A program made the position numbers and the translations under genes. From assembly GCF_028680575.1 (NCBI RefSeq), contig NZ_JAPCKI010000002.1, positions 248,001 through 312,000 of the forward strand: a stretch of DNA of 64,000 nucleotides. Reading direction: 5' to 3'. Below the pieces are notes generated by a model. It saw only the letters and a list, made by a program, of their open reading frames with translations. It was not told where the DNA came from and did no database searches. The stretch comes from Acidovorax benzenivorans. GTDB taxonomy: Bacteria > Pseudomonadota > Gammaproteobacteria > Burkholderiales > Burkholderiaceae_C. Shown piece by piece: positions 24,752-34,621 of this stretch. Position 1 is the first letter of the stretch, and each line of letters begins with the position of its first letter.

Positions 24752-25213
24752 ATGAAAAAACGTGTGACGGTGTTTACTTTTGCCTTTGCGGCTTTGCTGA
24801 CGGGAATGGCTCTATGGCCGTACGCTCCCCCGCTTGAAACACTGACGGTGGAGAGTGCCACTGTCGAAGTAAAGCACCCGGGGCCGATGGCGCGCGAGGC
24901 CGTCTTTAGGACAGCGTCGGGCGCGCAGGTGTCCTGCTCGCGTGGACACAAATCGGGGGGATGCCCTATAGAACACTTGGTTCGAATGGAGGCGCGTCAA
25001 GCGCAGCTCACCGTGTGGCACGATGGCGCGCGCGTTCTCCAAATCGCTGACAAGGAAAGAGTCATTCACCCCTACGATGACATTTACAGCGGCCGGGCAT
25101 TTGTGTTGGTGATGGCGGCCATTGTTGCGCTGGTGGGGTTGGGCCAGATAGCGATACACATTGGCTGGGCTAACGAGTACGACAAAGAGGGGAAGCTGAT
25201 CCAGCGCGAATAG
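24752..25213 (+). CDS. Membrane protein of unknown function
   Basis: The 153-residue protein has an N-terminal membrane helix (about 5-24), a predicted extracytoplasmic domain with two cysteines (VSCSRGHKSGGCPI) and a second helix near 115-137, leaving a short charged C-tail. The domain size and two-helix layout suggest an inner-membrane protein facing the periplasm. No family is recognised. Its GC content is a little lower than the flanking genes. Confidence 0.75.
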   Translation: MKKRVTVFTFAFAALLTGMALWPYAPPLETLTVESATVEVKHPGPMAREAVFRTASGAQVSCSRGHKSGGCPIEHLVRMEARQAQLTVWHDGARVLQIADKERVIHPYDDIYSGRAFVLVMAAIVALVGLGQIAIHIGWANEYDKEGKLIQRE

Positions 25214-25255
25214 CCGGGGCGCGCGCTGGGCTCCCGATCGATTGGCCCTGAACGC

Positions 25256-25564
25256 TCACTTGAAAACGGGGCGGAAAAAACTCCGCTCGTAGCTCACGAT
25301 GCACCCCGTCTCTTCGGCATAGCGGAAAGCCGCTTGGCAGTCCGCATCCTGCATCGACGCCTCGCGGTAGCGCTCGTAGGCGGCGAGGCTCTCGAACGTG
25401 AACAGCGCCAGCGCGATGTTATTGGCGCCCTCGCTGGGCATGAAGTAGCCGTGGTGTTGGCCGCCGAATTTCTCGACCAGCGGAATCCACAGTTTTCCGT
25501 AGTGCTCAAACTCTTTCAGCTTGCTGGTGTTGAGTACATAGCGCAGGTAGATGGTGACGGCCAT
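25256..25564 (-). CDS. NIPSNAP-family protein
   Basis: The 102-residue protein (MAVTIYLRYVLNTSKLKEFE) has the NIPSNAP pattern: a beta strand start, WIPLVEKFGGQHHGYF, FTFESLAAYERYR and a closing SFFRPVF. These are small alpha/beta dimeric-barrel proteins of unclear function. ATG 25564 lies 8 bp after the GST gene, so the two probably share a transcript. Confidence 0.85.
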   Translation of the reverse strand: MAVTIYLRYVLNTSKLKEFEHYGKLWIPLVEKFGGQHHGYFMPSEGANNIALALFTFESLAAYERYREASMQDADCQAAFRYAEETGCIVSYERSFFRPVFK

Positions 25565-25572
25565 GGTGGTGC

Positions 25573-26265
25573 TCAGCCTTCGGTATGGCGCAGGCGGTAG
25601 GGCTCTTCGAAGTCCAGAAAGTCCTTTTCGGCCAGGGCCTCGTCGATCCAGGCTTTCACGCCGGGCAACTCGCGCACGCGCTGCACATAGGCGGCGATGT
25701 GCGGTGGCAGGGGCAGGGCGTATGTGTGCAGGCGCATGCACACGGGGGCAAAGTAGGCGTCGGCCACGGTGAACTCGCCAAACAGCATCGGGCCGCCATG
25801 TTCTTCCAGCAACGCGCTCCACATCTCCACCAGGCGCTGCACATCGGCGCGCACACCAGGCTTGTCGCGCCAGATCAGGGCACCGGTGTCGGCCAGGTGG
25901 GCCTCAATGTTCATAGGGCAGTTGCCGCGCAGGGCGGTGAAGCCGCTGTGCATCTCGGCACAGATGCTGCGGGCGCGTGCGCGGGCCTTGGTGTCGGTGG
26001 GCCAGAGCTTTTTGTCGGGATGGGTTTCGGCCACGTATTCGGCAATGGCCAGGGTGTCCCACACCACCAGGTCGCCATCCACCAGCACGGGCACTTTGCC
26101 CGTGGGGTTCACGGCGCCAATCGCGCGCTTGAACTCCGAGTCGGCATCAAAGCTGTCGAAGCGCACGCGCACTTCTTCAAATACGATGCCCGCCTGTTTG
26201 AGCAGCACCCAGGGGCGCATGGACCAGGACGAGTAGTTCTTGTTACCGATGTAGAGCTTGAGCAT
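25573..26265 (-). CDS. Glutathione S-transferase family protein
   Basis: The 230-residue protein has a thioredoxin-fold N-terminus (LKLYIGNKNYSSWSMRPWV), the cis-proline and glutathione contact GKVPVLVDGDLVVWDTLAI, and an all-helical C-terminal domain with FTVADAYFAPVC. The SS-W-S motif near residue 12 is common in bacterial GSTs using serine. Substrate unknown. It is upstream of the NIPSNAP gene. Confidence 0.88.
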   Translation of the reverse strand: MLKLYIGNKNYSSWSMRPWVLLKQAGIVFEEVRVRFDSFDADSEFKRAIGAVNPTGKVPVLVDGDLVVWDTLAIAEYVAETHPDKKLWPTDTKARARARSICAEMHSGFTALRGNCPMNIEAHLADTGALIWRDKPGVRADVQRLVEMWSALLEEHGGPMLFGEFTVADAYFAPVCMRLHTYALPLPPHIAAYVQRVRELPGVKAWIDEALAEKDFLDFEEPYRLRHTEG

Positions 26266-26394
26266 GGTGGGTACCTGAAATGAAGAGGCCAGCCCGCCAT
26301 GCTAGCGGCTGCCGGGCGCGCCAGCGATGCCAAAAACCGGCCTGAATGATGCGCGGCAGGCATCACAGACCATCGTGCAGACCTGGCAGTGCGA

Positions 26395-26967
26395 TCAGAC
26401 CGGCCAGACCACGCCGTTGTCGTTCAGGATGGCGTCGAGTGGCAGGTCGAACTCCTCGGGCTCGAAGTCGTCCAGGTAGCCGTTGGTGAAGCCCAGGCCC
26501 ACGGTGAACGGCCTGGGCTGCAGCGTGGCCAGCGTGCGGTCGTAAAAGCCGCCGCCATAACCCAGCCGGTAGCCGCCGGGTGCGTAGCCCACGCAGGGCA
26601 CAAACAGCAGCGTGGGCACGATGACTTCGGTGTCCTTGGGCTTGGGGATGCCGTAGGCGTCTTCTTCCATGGGGCAACCGGGGTACCAGGCGTGGAAGGT
26701 GAGCGTTTTGTGCTGCTTGTTGACCACCGGCAGGCCGATGCGGCGGCGCAGGGGCTCGTCCAGCAGTTCGCCGTCTTCCTTCCAGCGGTGCAGGGCAGGC
26801 AGGGGGTCAAACTCGCCCTTGATGGGCCAGTAGGCGCCGATCACCGTATCGGGCCGGTTGACCAGCCAGATGCGCATCACCTGCTGTAACAGGTCGGCCC
26901 GCTGTAGGCGGTCGGGCAGATTGAGGCGTTCTTCTATCAATGCGCGCCGAAGGGCTGCTTTGTCCAT
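26395..26967 (-). CDS. 5-formyltetrahydrofolate cyclo-ligase
   Basis: The 190-residue protein has the MTHFS motifs: a basic N-terminus (DKAALRRALIEERLNL), YWPIKGEFD, VPCVGYAPGGYRLGYGGG with the ATP-binding glycines, and FYDRTLA. It converts 5-formyl-THF to methenyl-THF. It runs divergently from the lytic transglycosylase gene, 14 bp apart start to start. Confidence 0.92.
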   Translation of the reverse strand: MDKAALRRALIEERLNLPDRLQRADLLQQVMRIWLVNRPDTVIGAYWPIKGEFDPLPALHRWKEDGELLDEPLRRRIGLPVVNKQHKTLTFHAWYPGCPMEEDAYGIPKPKDTEVIVPTLLFVPCVGYAPGGYRLGYGGGFYDRTLATLQPRPFTVGLGFTNGYLDDFEPEEFDLPLDAILNDNGVVWPV

Positions 26968-26981
26968 CAGATAATTCCCCC

Positions 26982-28967
26982 ATGCAATTTCTCAGAGCGA
27001 TTCTGACACCCCTTGTGGCCGCCACCCTGCTGGCCGCCGCCGCGCCCCTTGTCATGGCGCAAAACCGTGGTGACGATACCCTGCTGGAGATGCAACAGGC
27101 CTTCCGCAAGGGTGACCGCAACAAGCTCGCGCAGTTGCAGCCCGCCGCACGCGGCCATGCGCTGGAGCCCTGGGCCGCCTACTGGGAGCTGCGCGTGCGC
27201 CTGGGCGAGGCCTCGCCGCAGGAGATTCAGGCCTTCATGCAGCGCTACGCCGGAACTTACCAGGAAGACCGCCTGCGCAACGACTGGCTGCTGTTGCTGG
27301 GCCAGCGGCGCGACTGGAGCCAGTTTGCCGAACAACACCCCAGCTACCGCATGTCGGACGACCGCGAGGTGCGCTGCTACGCCTTGCTGATCGACCACAT
27401 CAAGGGCACGGCACCGGCGACGGTGTCAGACGATGTGCGCAGCAACTGGTACGCCATCCGCGATGCCGACGACGGCTGTACCCACGCTGCGGGCGAGCTG
27501 TACAGCGCCAAGAAGCTCTCGGCCCTCGACATCTGGCGCAAGGCGCGGCTCGGGGTGGAGGCCAATCGGCCTCGCGTGACGCGCAATGCGGTCGAAATTG
27601 TGGCGCCCGATGCGCTGCCCCAGCTCAAGGAGTCGCTCGACACCCCCAGCAAATACCTGCTGGGCCGCGTCACCGCACGCGGCAAGGTGCGCCAGGAGCT
27701 GATCGTGCTGGCCCTGGTCAAACTGGCGGGCAGCGACCCCGACGGCGCCGCCCGCCAGCTCGACAGCAAGTGGAGCGTGCACCTGTCGCCCGAGGAGCGC
27801 AACTGGGCCTGGGGCGTGATCGGCAAGGCGGCCGCGCAAAAGCTGTCCAGCGATGCCGTGGGCTACTTTGGCAACGTCACCAAGGACAGCGACCTCAACG
27901 ACGACCTGCTGGGCTGGAAGGTGCGCGCGGCCCTGCGCGCAGGCCAGTGGAAGACGGTGGCCAAGGCCGTGGACGCCATGGGCCCCGAAGCCCGCCAGGA
28001 CAGCACCTGGGTGTACTGGAAGGCGCGTGCGCTGCTGGCGGGCAAGCCCGGCGACGCTGACCGCGCCGAGGCGCGCCAACTGCTCGAAGGCATTGCCGGT
28101 ACGCGGGGGTTTTATGAACAACTGGCGCTGGAGGAGCTCGGCCAGCGCATCACCGTGCCGCCATCACCTGCCCCCCTCACGGCCGAAGAAAAAGCTGCCG
28201 CCCGCGCCAACCCGGGCCTGAACCGCGCGCTGTACGCCATCTTGCTGGGCCTGCGCAGTGAAGGTGTGCGTGAATGGAACTACACCACCAACCTGCACCA
28301 GAGCGGCGGCATGCCAGACCGCGAGCTGCTGGCCGCAGCCGACTTCGCGTGCCAGCGCGAGGTGTGGGACCGCTGCATCAACACCAGCGAACGCACCAAG
28401 GGTGTGATCGAGGTCAGCCAACGATTCCCCATGCCGTTTCGCAACACCGTGGTGGAGCGAGCCCAGGGCATTGGTATTGACCCGGCCTATGTGTACGGCC
28501 TGATCCGCCAGGAAAGCCGCTTTGTGATGGATGCCCGCTCGCATGTGGGTGCCTCGGGCCTCATGCAGGTGATGCCCGCCACGGCCCGCTGGACGGCCAA
28601 GAAAATCGGCCTGACCAACTTCACGCCCGACCAGATCACCGACCGCGACACCAACATCACCATCGGCACGGCCTACCTCAAGCTGGCGCTGGACGACTTT
28701 GCGGGCTCCATGCCCATGGCCGCAGCGGCCTACAACGCGGGCCCGGGCCGCCCACGCAGCTGGCGCAACGGCCCGGTGCTGGACGCCGCCATCTGGGCCG
28801 AGAACGTGCCTTTTGCCGAGACGCGCGACTATGTGAAAAAGGTGCTGTCCAACACCACCAACTACGCGGCCATGCTCACCGGCCTGCCCCAGTCGCTCAA
28901 GGGCCGCCTGGGCACCATCGGCCCGCGCGACGCGGCGCTGCCCGAGGTGAACAAAGATTTGCCGTGA
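26982..28967 (+). CDS. slt: Soluble lytic murein transglycosylase
   Basis: The 661-residue protein has a signal peptide (cut about VMA|QNR), a long superhelical all-alpha domain and a C-terminal SLT domain. The catalytic glutamate is in IRQESRFVMD; SHVGASGLMQVMPATA and MAAAAYNAGPGRP complete the site. It cleaves peptidoglycan glycan strands with anhydro-ring formation in the periplasm. ATG 26982 is used because the signal peptide begins there. Confidence 0.93.
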   Translation: MQFLRAILTPLVAATLLAAAAPLVMAQNRGDDTLLEMQQAFRKGDRNKLAQLQPAARGHALEPWAAYWELRVRLGEASPQEIQAFMQRYAGTYQEDRLRNDWLLLLGQRRDWSQFAEQHPSYRMSDDREVRCYALLIDHIKGTAPATVSDDVRSNWYAIRDADDGCTHAAGELYSAKKLSALDIWRKARLGVEANRPRVTRNAVEIVAPDALPQLKESLDTPSKYLLGRVTARGKVRQELIVLALVKLAGSDPDGAARQLDSKWSVHLSPEERNWAWGVIGKAAAQKLSSDAVGYFGNVTKDSDLNDDLLGWKVRAALRAGQWKTVAKAVDAMGPEARQDSTWVYWKARALLAGKPGDADRAEARQLLEGIAGTRGFYEQLALEELGQRITVPPSPAPLTAEEKAAARANPGLNRALYAILLGLRSEGVREWNYTTNLHQSGGMPDRELLAAADFACQREVWDRCINTSERTKGVIEVSQRFPMPFRNTVVERAQGIGIDPAYVYGLIRQESRFVMDARSHVGASGLMQVMPATARWTAKKIGLTNFTPDQITDRDTNITIGTAYLKLALDDFAGSMPMAAAAYNAGPGRPRSWRNGPVLDAAIWAENVPFAETRDYVKKVLSNTTNYAAMLTGLPQSLKGRLGTIGPRDAALPEVNKDLP

Positions 28968-29005
28968 CACCTGCTCGCAGCTCTGCCACTTGGAGGTTGG
29001 TAGGT

Positions 29006-29061
29006 TTGCTATCAATAGAGGAGCTGAAAGCGCATGCCCAATATGCGCTTCATCGTGTTTT
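29006..29061. repeat. Dispersed palindromic repeat, intergenic
   Basis: GCTATCAATAGAGGAGCTG-AAAGCGCATG...ATGCGCTT, between slt and the DUF4124 gene. The core arms AAGCGCAT/ATGCGCTT are perfect. Confidence 0.75.
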
Positions 29062-29082
29062 CGCATAAAAGGAAGGGGTGGG

Positions 29083-29685
29083 ATGAACAAACTGGCGTGG
29101 ATGGCCTGCGTGGCCGCAATGGTGCTGTGGGGTGCGGGTGCCCAGGCGCAACCCGTGTACAAGTGGGTGGATGCCGATGGCAAGACCCACTACGGCTCGC
29201 AGCCCCCGCCCGCCAAGCAGGACGCCGAGCCGCTGAAGCTGCAGAGCAATAACGGCACCAGTGGCTCCAGTGGTGGCAGTGGCAGCGCCTCATCCGGCAG
29301 CAAGGGCGCCAGCGCCAAGGCGGCCCAGCAGTACAACCCGGACGGCACCAAAAAGGTCTCCAAGGACGTGGAGGAGTTTGGCGAAGGGCTCAAGAAGTCG
29401 TTGGGCACCGTGGACAGCAAGCAGGCGCCCCTGAACTGCACCGTGGCCGTGGACAACATCCACTACCAGGCCGACCTGATGCTGGAGGTGGGCCAGAAGA
29501 ACGTGCGGGATGGCTACATGACGCAGACAGCGTTTGATTCCGCCGCCCCCAAAATCCGCGAGGCCAAGGGCAAGTACAGCGTGTCGGACTGCCAGGGCGC
29601 CTCGGGCAACAAGAAGTCGTTCTACCAGTGCATGTCCAGCAGCAAGAACCACGTGACGGGCTGCGACAAGCAATACAAACATTGA
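29083..29685 (+). CDS. DUF4124-domain secreted protein
   Basis: The 200-residue protein has a signal peptide (cut about AQA|QPV) followed by the DUF4124 pattern VYKWVDADGKTHYGSQPPP. A Ser/Gly linker (residues about 57-75) leads to a C-terminal region with four cysteines (NCTV, SDCQG, YQCMS, TGCDK). The ribosome site GGAAGGGG precedes ATG 29083. Function of DUF4124 proteins is unknown; envelope location is likely. Confidence 0.85.
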   Translation: MNKLAWMACVAAMVLWGAGAQAQPVYKWVDADGKTHYGSQPPPAKQDAEPLKLQSNNGTSGSSGGSGSASSGSKGASAKAAQQYNPDGTKKVSKDVEEFGEGLKKSLGTVDSKQAPLNCTVAVDNIHYQADLMLEVGQKNVRDGYMTQTAFDSAAPKIREAKGKYSVSDCQGASGNKKSFYQCMSSSKNHVTGCDKQYKH

Positions 29686-29813
29686 TGGGATTGCCCTGAC
29701 CCGTTCAGGCGCGTTGCGCGTTGTGCCTGGGCTGCCCCTTTTGCTGCAATCCGCAGCGCCTCGTCAATAGTACGTGGTATGGACCGGCAGGAGCGCCAGG
29801 CGTCACCAAGGCC

Positions 29814-30746
29814 TCACACGTTGTGCAACACCTCGCCCTGGCGCGCTGCGGCGCCCGAGCGCACCAGCTCATCCGCTAGGCTCTGCAGCCATTCAGCCTC
29901 GGTCTGCGCCGCAAAGTGCCGCTCGCGCAGCATGCCGAAATACGGCGTGGCCTGTGCCCAAGCCGTGAGGTCGGGGATGCTGATCTGCTGCCATTCCAGC
30001 AACTTGTACTTGAGCAGCACCTTGGCCGCATACAGCGCGTGCTTGCCGGGGTTGCGCACAAAACCGTCCAGGCGGCGGCGTGCGCCGTCGATGGCGCGGG
30101 GTGCATCGGCAAACACCGGCCCGTGGCCCGGAATCACGACCTGCGGCGCCAGCTGCTCAATCACATCCAGCGTGGCGGCCACATGGGCGAAGGCATCGTC
30201 GCCCTCCAGCTCGGGGAACACCACGCCAAAGCCGTTTTCCCACAGCGCGTCGGCCGAGATCAGCACGCGGCCTTGGGGCTCGAACAACACCACCGAATGC
30301 GGGTCGTGCCCCGGCGCGGCATGCACCTGCCAGGGCTTGTCGCCCAGCAGCACGCATGAGCCTGGCACCAGCAGCGTGTCGGCCCGAAAGGGCGGGCATT
30401 CCTGCCCCGTGGGGGTGTAGCTCAGCGCGTAGGCGTCCCACTGGCGTACATGGTCCGCCTGTCCGGGCGGGATGGCCGTGAGCACGCCTGGCCAGGCTTT
30501 TTGCAGTGCTGCGTTGCCACCGCAGTGGTCGCTGTGCAGATGGGTGTTGAGCAGGCGGTCCAGCCTGCGGCCTGCAAGGGCGTCGCGCACCAGTTCCACG
30601 GTTTGCTCGGCATGGCTGCAATAGCCGGTGTCCACGATGGCGGTGTCGTGCTGGCCGATGAAGAGGATGTTATTGGCCGAGAGCCAGCCGCGTTCGAGAA
30701 CGGTGATTTCAGGGGGCAGGAGATCGTGGGGCGCTGTGGTGGGCAT
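29814..30746 (-). CDS. MBL-fold metallo-hydrolase
   Basis: The 310-residue protein has the metal motif NTHLHSDHCGGN, a further AAPGHDPHS histidine and VVIPGHGPVF, which together make a two-metal beta-lactamase-fold site. The C-terminal about 90 residues form a helical extension. The substrate is unknown. It is convergent with the DUF4124 gene and transcribed the same way as the NHL lipoprotein. Confidence 0.88.
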   Translation of the reverse strand: MPTTAPHDLLPPEITVLERGWLSANNILFIGQHDTAIVDTGYCSHAEQTVELVRDALAGRRLDRLLNTHLHSDHCGGNAALQKAWPGVLTAIPPGQADHVRQWDAYALSYTPTGQECPPFRADTLLVPGSCVLLGDKPWQVHAAPGHDPHSVVLFEPQGRVLISADALWENGFGVVFPELEGDDAFAHVAATLDVIEQLAPQVVIPGHGPVFADAPRAIDGARRRLDGFVRNPGKHALYAAKVLLKYKLLEWQQISIPDLTAWAQATPYFGMLRERHFAAQTEAEWLQSLADELVRSGAAARQGEVLHNV

Positions 30747-30904
30747 GGGGGCGTGAATTCAGGGCTTCGGTGGCGTGCATCAACGCTGCGCCGTGGGCTG
30801 CTGCCCAGCGTACCGCAGGTCGTGCCTGCCCGAAGTCCTCCAAAACCCGCAGCCCGGCCTGCGATGGCTGCTGCGGCCGGGTGGCGGTAACTGGCAGCGC
30901 GTCG

Positions 30905-33067
30905 CTACTGCGGCAGGCTCACCTGTGATACCGCATTGCGCGTGGTGAAGTACAGCTTCGAGTCGCGCACCGCGACGCCCACAGGCGTGTGGATCACTCC
31001 TGGGAGATCTCCGCCCACGAATCCTCTTTGCCCTGCTTGGCCCGCCAAGGTCGTCACCTGGCCCTCTGCGGAGATCTTGCGGATCACGCTATTGACGGGG
31101 TCGGTGAGGTACAAATGGCCCTTGGAGTCCACGGCAAGACTGGCCGTTGCGCCATTCTCACCATGGCTGGAGCCGAAGTCCTGGCCCAGGTAGACCCCGC
31201 CGGCCGTATAGGTGCTGTAACTGGCCACAGCAAAGCGTGCACTACCGGCGGGGCCATCCACCAGGCCCGCAGGCAGATCGGCTCGACCGGCGATGGTGCT
31301 CACCATGCCTGCGGGGGTGATCTTCCGGATGGTTGGGCCAATGCCGGTGAACGCGTCGTTGAGTCCATCCACCACGTACAGGTTACCTGCCTGATCCAGG
31401 GTCATGTTCCCCAGGATGGCAAAGCGTGCGGTGCTGCCCGGCCCATCTACATGGCCCAGAGTGCCGGGACTGCCGGCCAGCACGCTGACCGAGCCCGCTG
31501 CAGTGATCTTGAGGATAACGCCATTGACGCCATTTGCGTACACGTTGCCTGCGTCGTCGGCCGCAATCCCATTGATGCCTGCAAAGTAACTGTAGGTCCG
31601 ACCGCCCGAGACAAAGGGGGCGATCCATGTGGACACATCTGCCAATACAGTGCCCTGGCCTGCGGGGGTGAACCGGTAAATGAGATGGGGCGAGTCCCGC
31701 ATGCTGGCCGTCGACGCAACGTAGATGTTGTCTTGTCCGTCCACGGCCATGGCCCGCCAGGAAGGGCCTTCAGTGCCTGCGGGCCACTGAAGCGCGCGGG
31801 TCCTCGTGGTGCCATCCGGGTTGACGATGCGCATCCTCGATTTGTCGTAGTCACTCACATACAAAGAGCCGGACTTTGCCAATGCCAGGGCCAGAGGTGC
31901 CCTGAATCGTGCATCCACGCCGGGTCCATCGGGCGGGGGGCCTTCGAGATCTGGTTGCGTCGGCTTACCGGCAAGGATGGTGCGGGTGCCGTCGCGCTGA
32001 TACTTCTGGACCCACGTGGATAGGCCGTTGGAGAGGCTGGCAATGAAGTTGCCGCTGCGATCAATCACCAGGCTGGTGCCGCCCAGCGCCTCAGGAGCCG
32101 TGGTAGCTACTGTGGACGCTGTCCCGTTCTTGGCGATGTGGCGAATGGTGGCGGAGCGGAGTCCATCCAGCGCGTAGAGCTCGTTGGCAGCATCGATTGC
32201 CAGGTCCTGGAGGATGCCGAACCGGGCCGTTGTTGCATCACCATCGGTTGTTCCTTGGATGTCTTTGTCGCCGGAGACGTGGGTCAGTTCGCCAGTCGGG
32301 GCATATTTTTTGATGGAACTGTCATCCGTGACGTAGATGGTGCCGGAGGCATCCACGACGAAGCTGGAGCGTTCCGGTATCGGCAATGCAGCGTCCAGCG
32401 TACTCGTCAGACCCGCGGGTGTGATTTTGCGAATTTTCGGATAGGTGTAGGAGCTTTGGCCGACATAGAGGTTTCCGGCGCTGTCTAGCTTCAGCCCCCG
32501 GGGGGCGCAGACTGTCGAGTCCTGTGGCGCACCGTCTGTGTTGCCACACACCCCGGCTTTGCCCGCGAAGGTGGTGACTGCGCCTGTGTTGTCGATCTTG
32601 CGCACCAGGTGGTTGGCGGTATCTGCTACGTAGGTATTGCCTGCAGCGTCCGACACGATCGCCGATGGATAGTAGAAGCGGGCTGTAGTACCCGGTCCAT
32701 CAGCGTATTGCCCCTGTATGGACGGGGATGGTTCGGGGCTTTTGCCGCCAGCCACCGTGCTGACCATGCCGGAGGCCGTCAACTTGCGGATGGCGTGGTT
32801 GTCCGTGTCGGCCAGCAGTAAGTCGCCCGTGGAGGAGAGCGCCAGTGCAGGCGCACTGGCAAAAAGTGCGTCAGCAGCGGGGCCATCTAGATAGCCAGAA
32901 CCGCTGGTGGCCCCGGCGAGCAAGCTGAGCAAAGCCTTGGCAGCGGGTGGAGTCACCGCCGTCTCAGGATCGCTCCCGCTGCCGCACGAGGTGACCAGAA
33001 CAGACGCGCCCAAAAGAACGGTCAGCCACGCACGAGTGGGCAGGCGCTGCTGCTGCAAAGTTGTCAT
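30905..33067 (-). CDS. NHL-repeat lipoprotein
   Basis: The 720-residue protein has a lipobox ending at Cys28 (VLVTSC) and then a series of NHL beta-propeller blades, recognisable as LLLADTDNHAIRKLT, TYVADTANHLVRKI, LYVSDYDKSRMRIV, LYLTDPVNSVIRKIS and similar. Repeats are spread from about residue 60 to the end, enough for two propellers. ATG 33067 is preceded by GGGAG. Surface binding or scaffolding is the usual guess; no enzyme motif is seen. Slightly lower GC than the neighbours. Confidence 0.87.
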   Translation of the reverse strand: MTTLQQQRLPTRAWLTVLLGASVLVTSCGSGSDPETAVTPPAAKALLSLLAGATSGSGYLDGPAADALFASAPALALSSTGDLLLADTDNHAIRKLTASGMVSTVAGGKSPEPSPSIQGQYADGPGTTARFYYPSAIVSDAAGNTYVADTANHLVRKIDNTGAVTTFAGKAGVCGNTDGAPQDSTVCAPRGLKLDSAGNLYVGQSSYTYPKIRKITPAGLTSTLDAALPIPERSSFVVDASGTIYVTDDSSIKKYAPTGELTHVSGDKDIQGTTDGDATTARFGILQDLAIDAANELYALDGLRSATIRHIAKNGTASTVATTAPEALGGTSLVIDRSGNFIASLSNGLSTWVQKYQRDGTRTILAGKPTQPDLEGPPPDGPGVDARFRAPLALALAKSGSLYVSDYDKSRMRIVNPDGTTRTRALQWPAGTEGPSWRAMAVDGQDNIYVASTASMRDSPHLIYRFTPAGQGTVLADVSTWIAPFVSGGRTYSYFAGINGIAADDAGNVYANGVNGVILKITAAGSVSVLAGSPGTLGHVDGPGSTARFAILGNMTLDQAGNLYVVDGLNDAFTGIGPTIRKITPAGMVSTIAGRADLPAGLVDGPAGSARFAVASYSTYTAGGVYLGQDFGSSHGENGATASLAVDSKGHLYLTDPVNSVIRKISAEGQVTTLAGQAGQRGFVGGDLPGVIHTPVGVAVRDSKLYFTTRNAVSQVSLPQ

Positions 33068-33290
33068 GAACGGAATCTCCCGATGTGGTGTAAGCAATTT
33101 GCACCAATGTGGTGCTTTTGCATGGGAAATGATTATGCGTAAGCACCCAAAGAGACACGGTCGGCGTTTCAATTCGTTGCAAGTCGGATCTGGCGCTTTA
33201 TGGTTCTAAGAGGGTTGTGGGCCGCGACAAAGTCGCTGCGCGGATCTTCTGGACTGATCGCTTGTCACAGCCAGGGGCTGACAGAGGGCA

Positions 33291-33680
33291 TCAGAACGTC
33301 ACGCCCGCCACCAGGATCACGTTGGCATATGGCGTGCACTCGCCCGTGCGCACCATCACGCGGGCCTGCTGGGTCAGGCGTTTGAACTCATCGTGCGATA
33401 CGGTGCGAGGCTCCACCGGAAGCTGGCACCATGTGGGCAGTTGGCCACCGTTGCGCTCTACGGCTTCGGTGGCGATCATGGCTTTCTCGATCTGCATTTC
33501 TTCCAGCACCACCCGCAGCACATCGGCCACGGCCGGGATGCCCGGTGTGAGGGCCAGGTCGATGCGGCGCGGGCCGGGGGGGATGGGCAGGCCCACATCG
33601 CCAATCACCAGCATGTCGCCGTGGCCCAGCGTGGCGATGGCGTGGGAGAGTTCGGCGTGCAGCAGGGCGGTGCGTTTCAC
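33291..33680 (-). CDS. rbsD: D-ribose pyranase
   Basis: The 129-residue protein begins with GTG: VKRTALLHAELSHAIATLGH, then GDMLVIGDVGLPIPPGPRRI and a C-terminal GECTPYANVILVAGVTF, all typical of RbsD. It interconverts pyran and furan forms of ribose before the kinase step. Its GTG overlaps the rbsK stop (GTGA, 33677-33680). It is the last gene of the ribose operon. Confidence 0.94.
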   Translation of the reverse strand: MKRTALLHAELSHAIATLGHGDMLVIGDVGLPIPPGPRRIDLALTPGIPAVADVLRVVLEEMQIEKAMIATEAVERNGGQLPTWCQLPVEPRTVSHDEFKRLTQQARVMVRTGECTPYANVILVAGVTF

Positions 33681-34621
33681 AGGGGGCTCCAGGCGGGCGG
33701 TTGGGGGCTTTGCGCCACGGCGGCGCGGGTGGGGATGGAAGGCTGGGCACCGGGCTGGGTGACGCACAGCGCGGACGCACGGATGCCATCGTGCACGGCG
33801 GCATCGAGCGGCTCGCCGCGTGCCAGCGCGACGGCCAGCGCGCCCAAAAAGGTGTCGCCCGCAGCCGTGGTGTCCACGGCCAACACGACCAGGCCGGGGT
33901 GGTAGCGGCAGCCTGCGGCGTCGGCCGCAACGGCGCCTGCAGCGCCCAGGGTCACTACGACCTGGGCGGGGCCCTTGGCACGCAGGGCTTGTGCCGCCTG
34001 CGCGGCGTCGGCGGGTGTGGCGACGCTCTGGCCTGCCAAGGCGGCGGCTTCTACTTCGTTCACCACCAGCGTGTGCACCAGCGGCCACAGCGCATCGGGC
34101 AGCGGCTGGATGGGCGAGGGGTTGAGCACCACCGGGCAACTCGCCGCATGGGCCATCTCGGCGGCGGCCAGTACCTGGGGCAGGGGGCTTTCGAACTGCA
34201 GCACCAGACCGCCTGCGCCTTGCAGTGCGGTGCCCAGCGCGGCCGTATCGAGCACAAACCGGCCATTGGCGCCGGGCACCACCACGATGCGGTTCTGCCC
34301 CGTGGCTTCCACGGTGATGGCGGCCACGCCGGTGGTGGTTTCGGTGTCGGTCTGCACGCCGCTGTGGTCGATGCCATCGGCGTCGAGCCCAGCGCGCAGG
34401 GTGTGGCCGTAGCCGTCATCGCCCACGCGGCCAAACAAGGCCACCTGGGCGCCCTGGCGCGCGCAGGCCACGGCCTGGTTGCCGCCCTTGCCGCCGGGCA
34501 CCAGGTGCAGGGCGTCGGCCAGCATGGTTTCTCCGGGGCCGGGTGCGTGTTGGACCTGTAGCACCAGGTCCATGTTCAGGCTGCCGACGACAGCGATGCG
34601 GGGCGTGTGGGAGTTGCTCAT
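33677..34621 (-). CDS. rbsK: Ribokinase
   Basis: The 314-residue PfkB-family kinase has GSLNMDLVLQVQHAPGPGE at the N-terminus, GGKGGNQAVACAR and the catalytic AVDTTAAGDTFLGAL with the base aspartate. It phosphorylates ribose to ribose-5-phosphate. ATG overlaps the rbsR stop by four bases and its stop overlaps the rbsD start. Confidence 0.95.
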   Translation of the reverse strand: MSNSHTPRIAVVGSLNMDLVLQVQHAPGPGETMLADALHLVPGGKGGNQAVACARQGAQVALFGRVGDDGYGHTLRAGLDADGIDHSGVQTDTETTTGVAAITVEATGQNRIVVVPGANGRFVLDTAALGTALQGAGGLVLQFESPLPQVLAAAEMAHAASCPVVLNPSPIQPLPDALWPLVHTLVVNEVEAAALAGQSVATPADAAQAAQALRAKGPAQVVVTLGAAGAVAADAAGCRYHPGLVVLAVDTTAAGDTFLGALAVALARGEPLDAAVHDGIRASALCVTQPGAQPSIPTRAAVAQSPQPPAWSPL

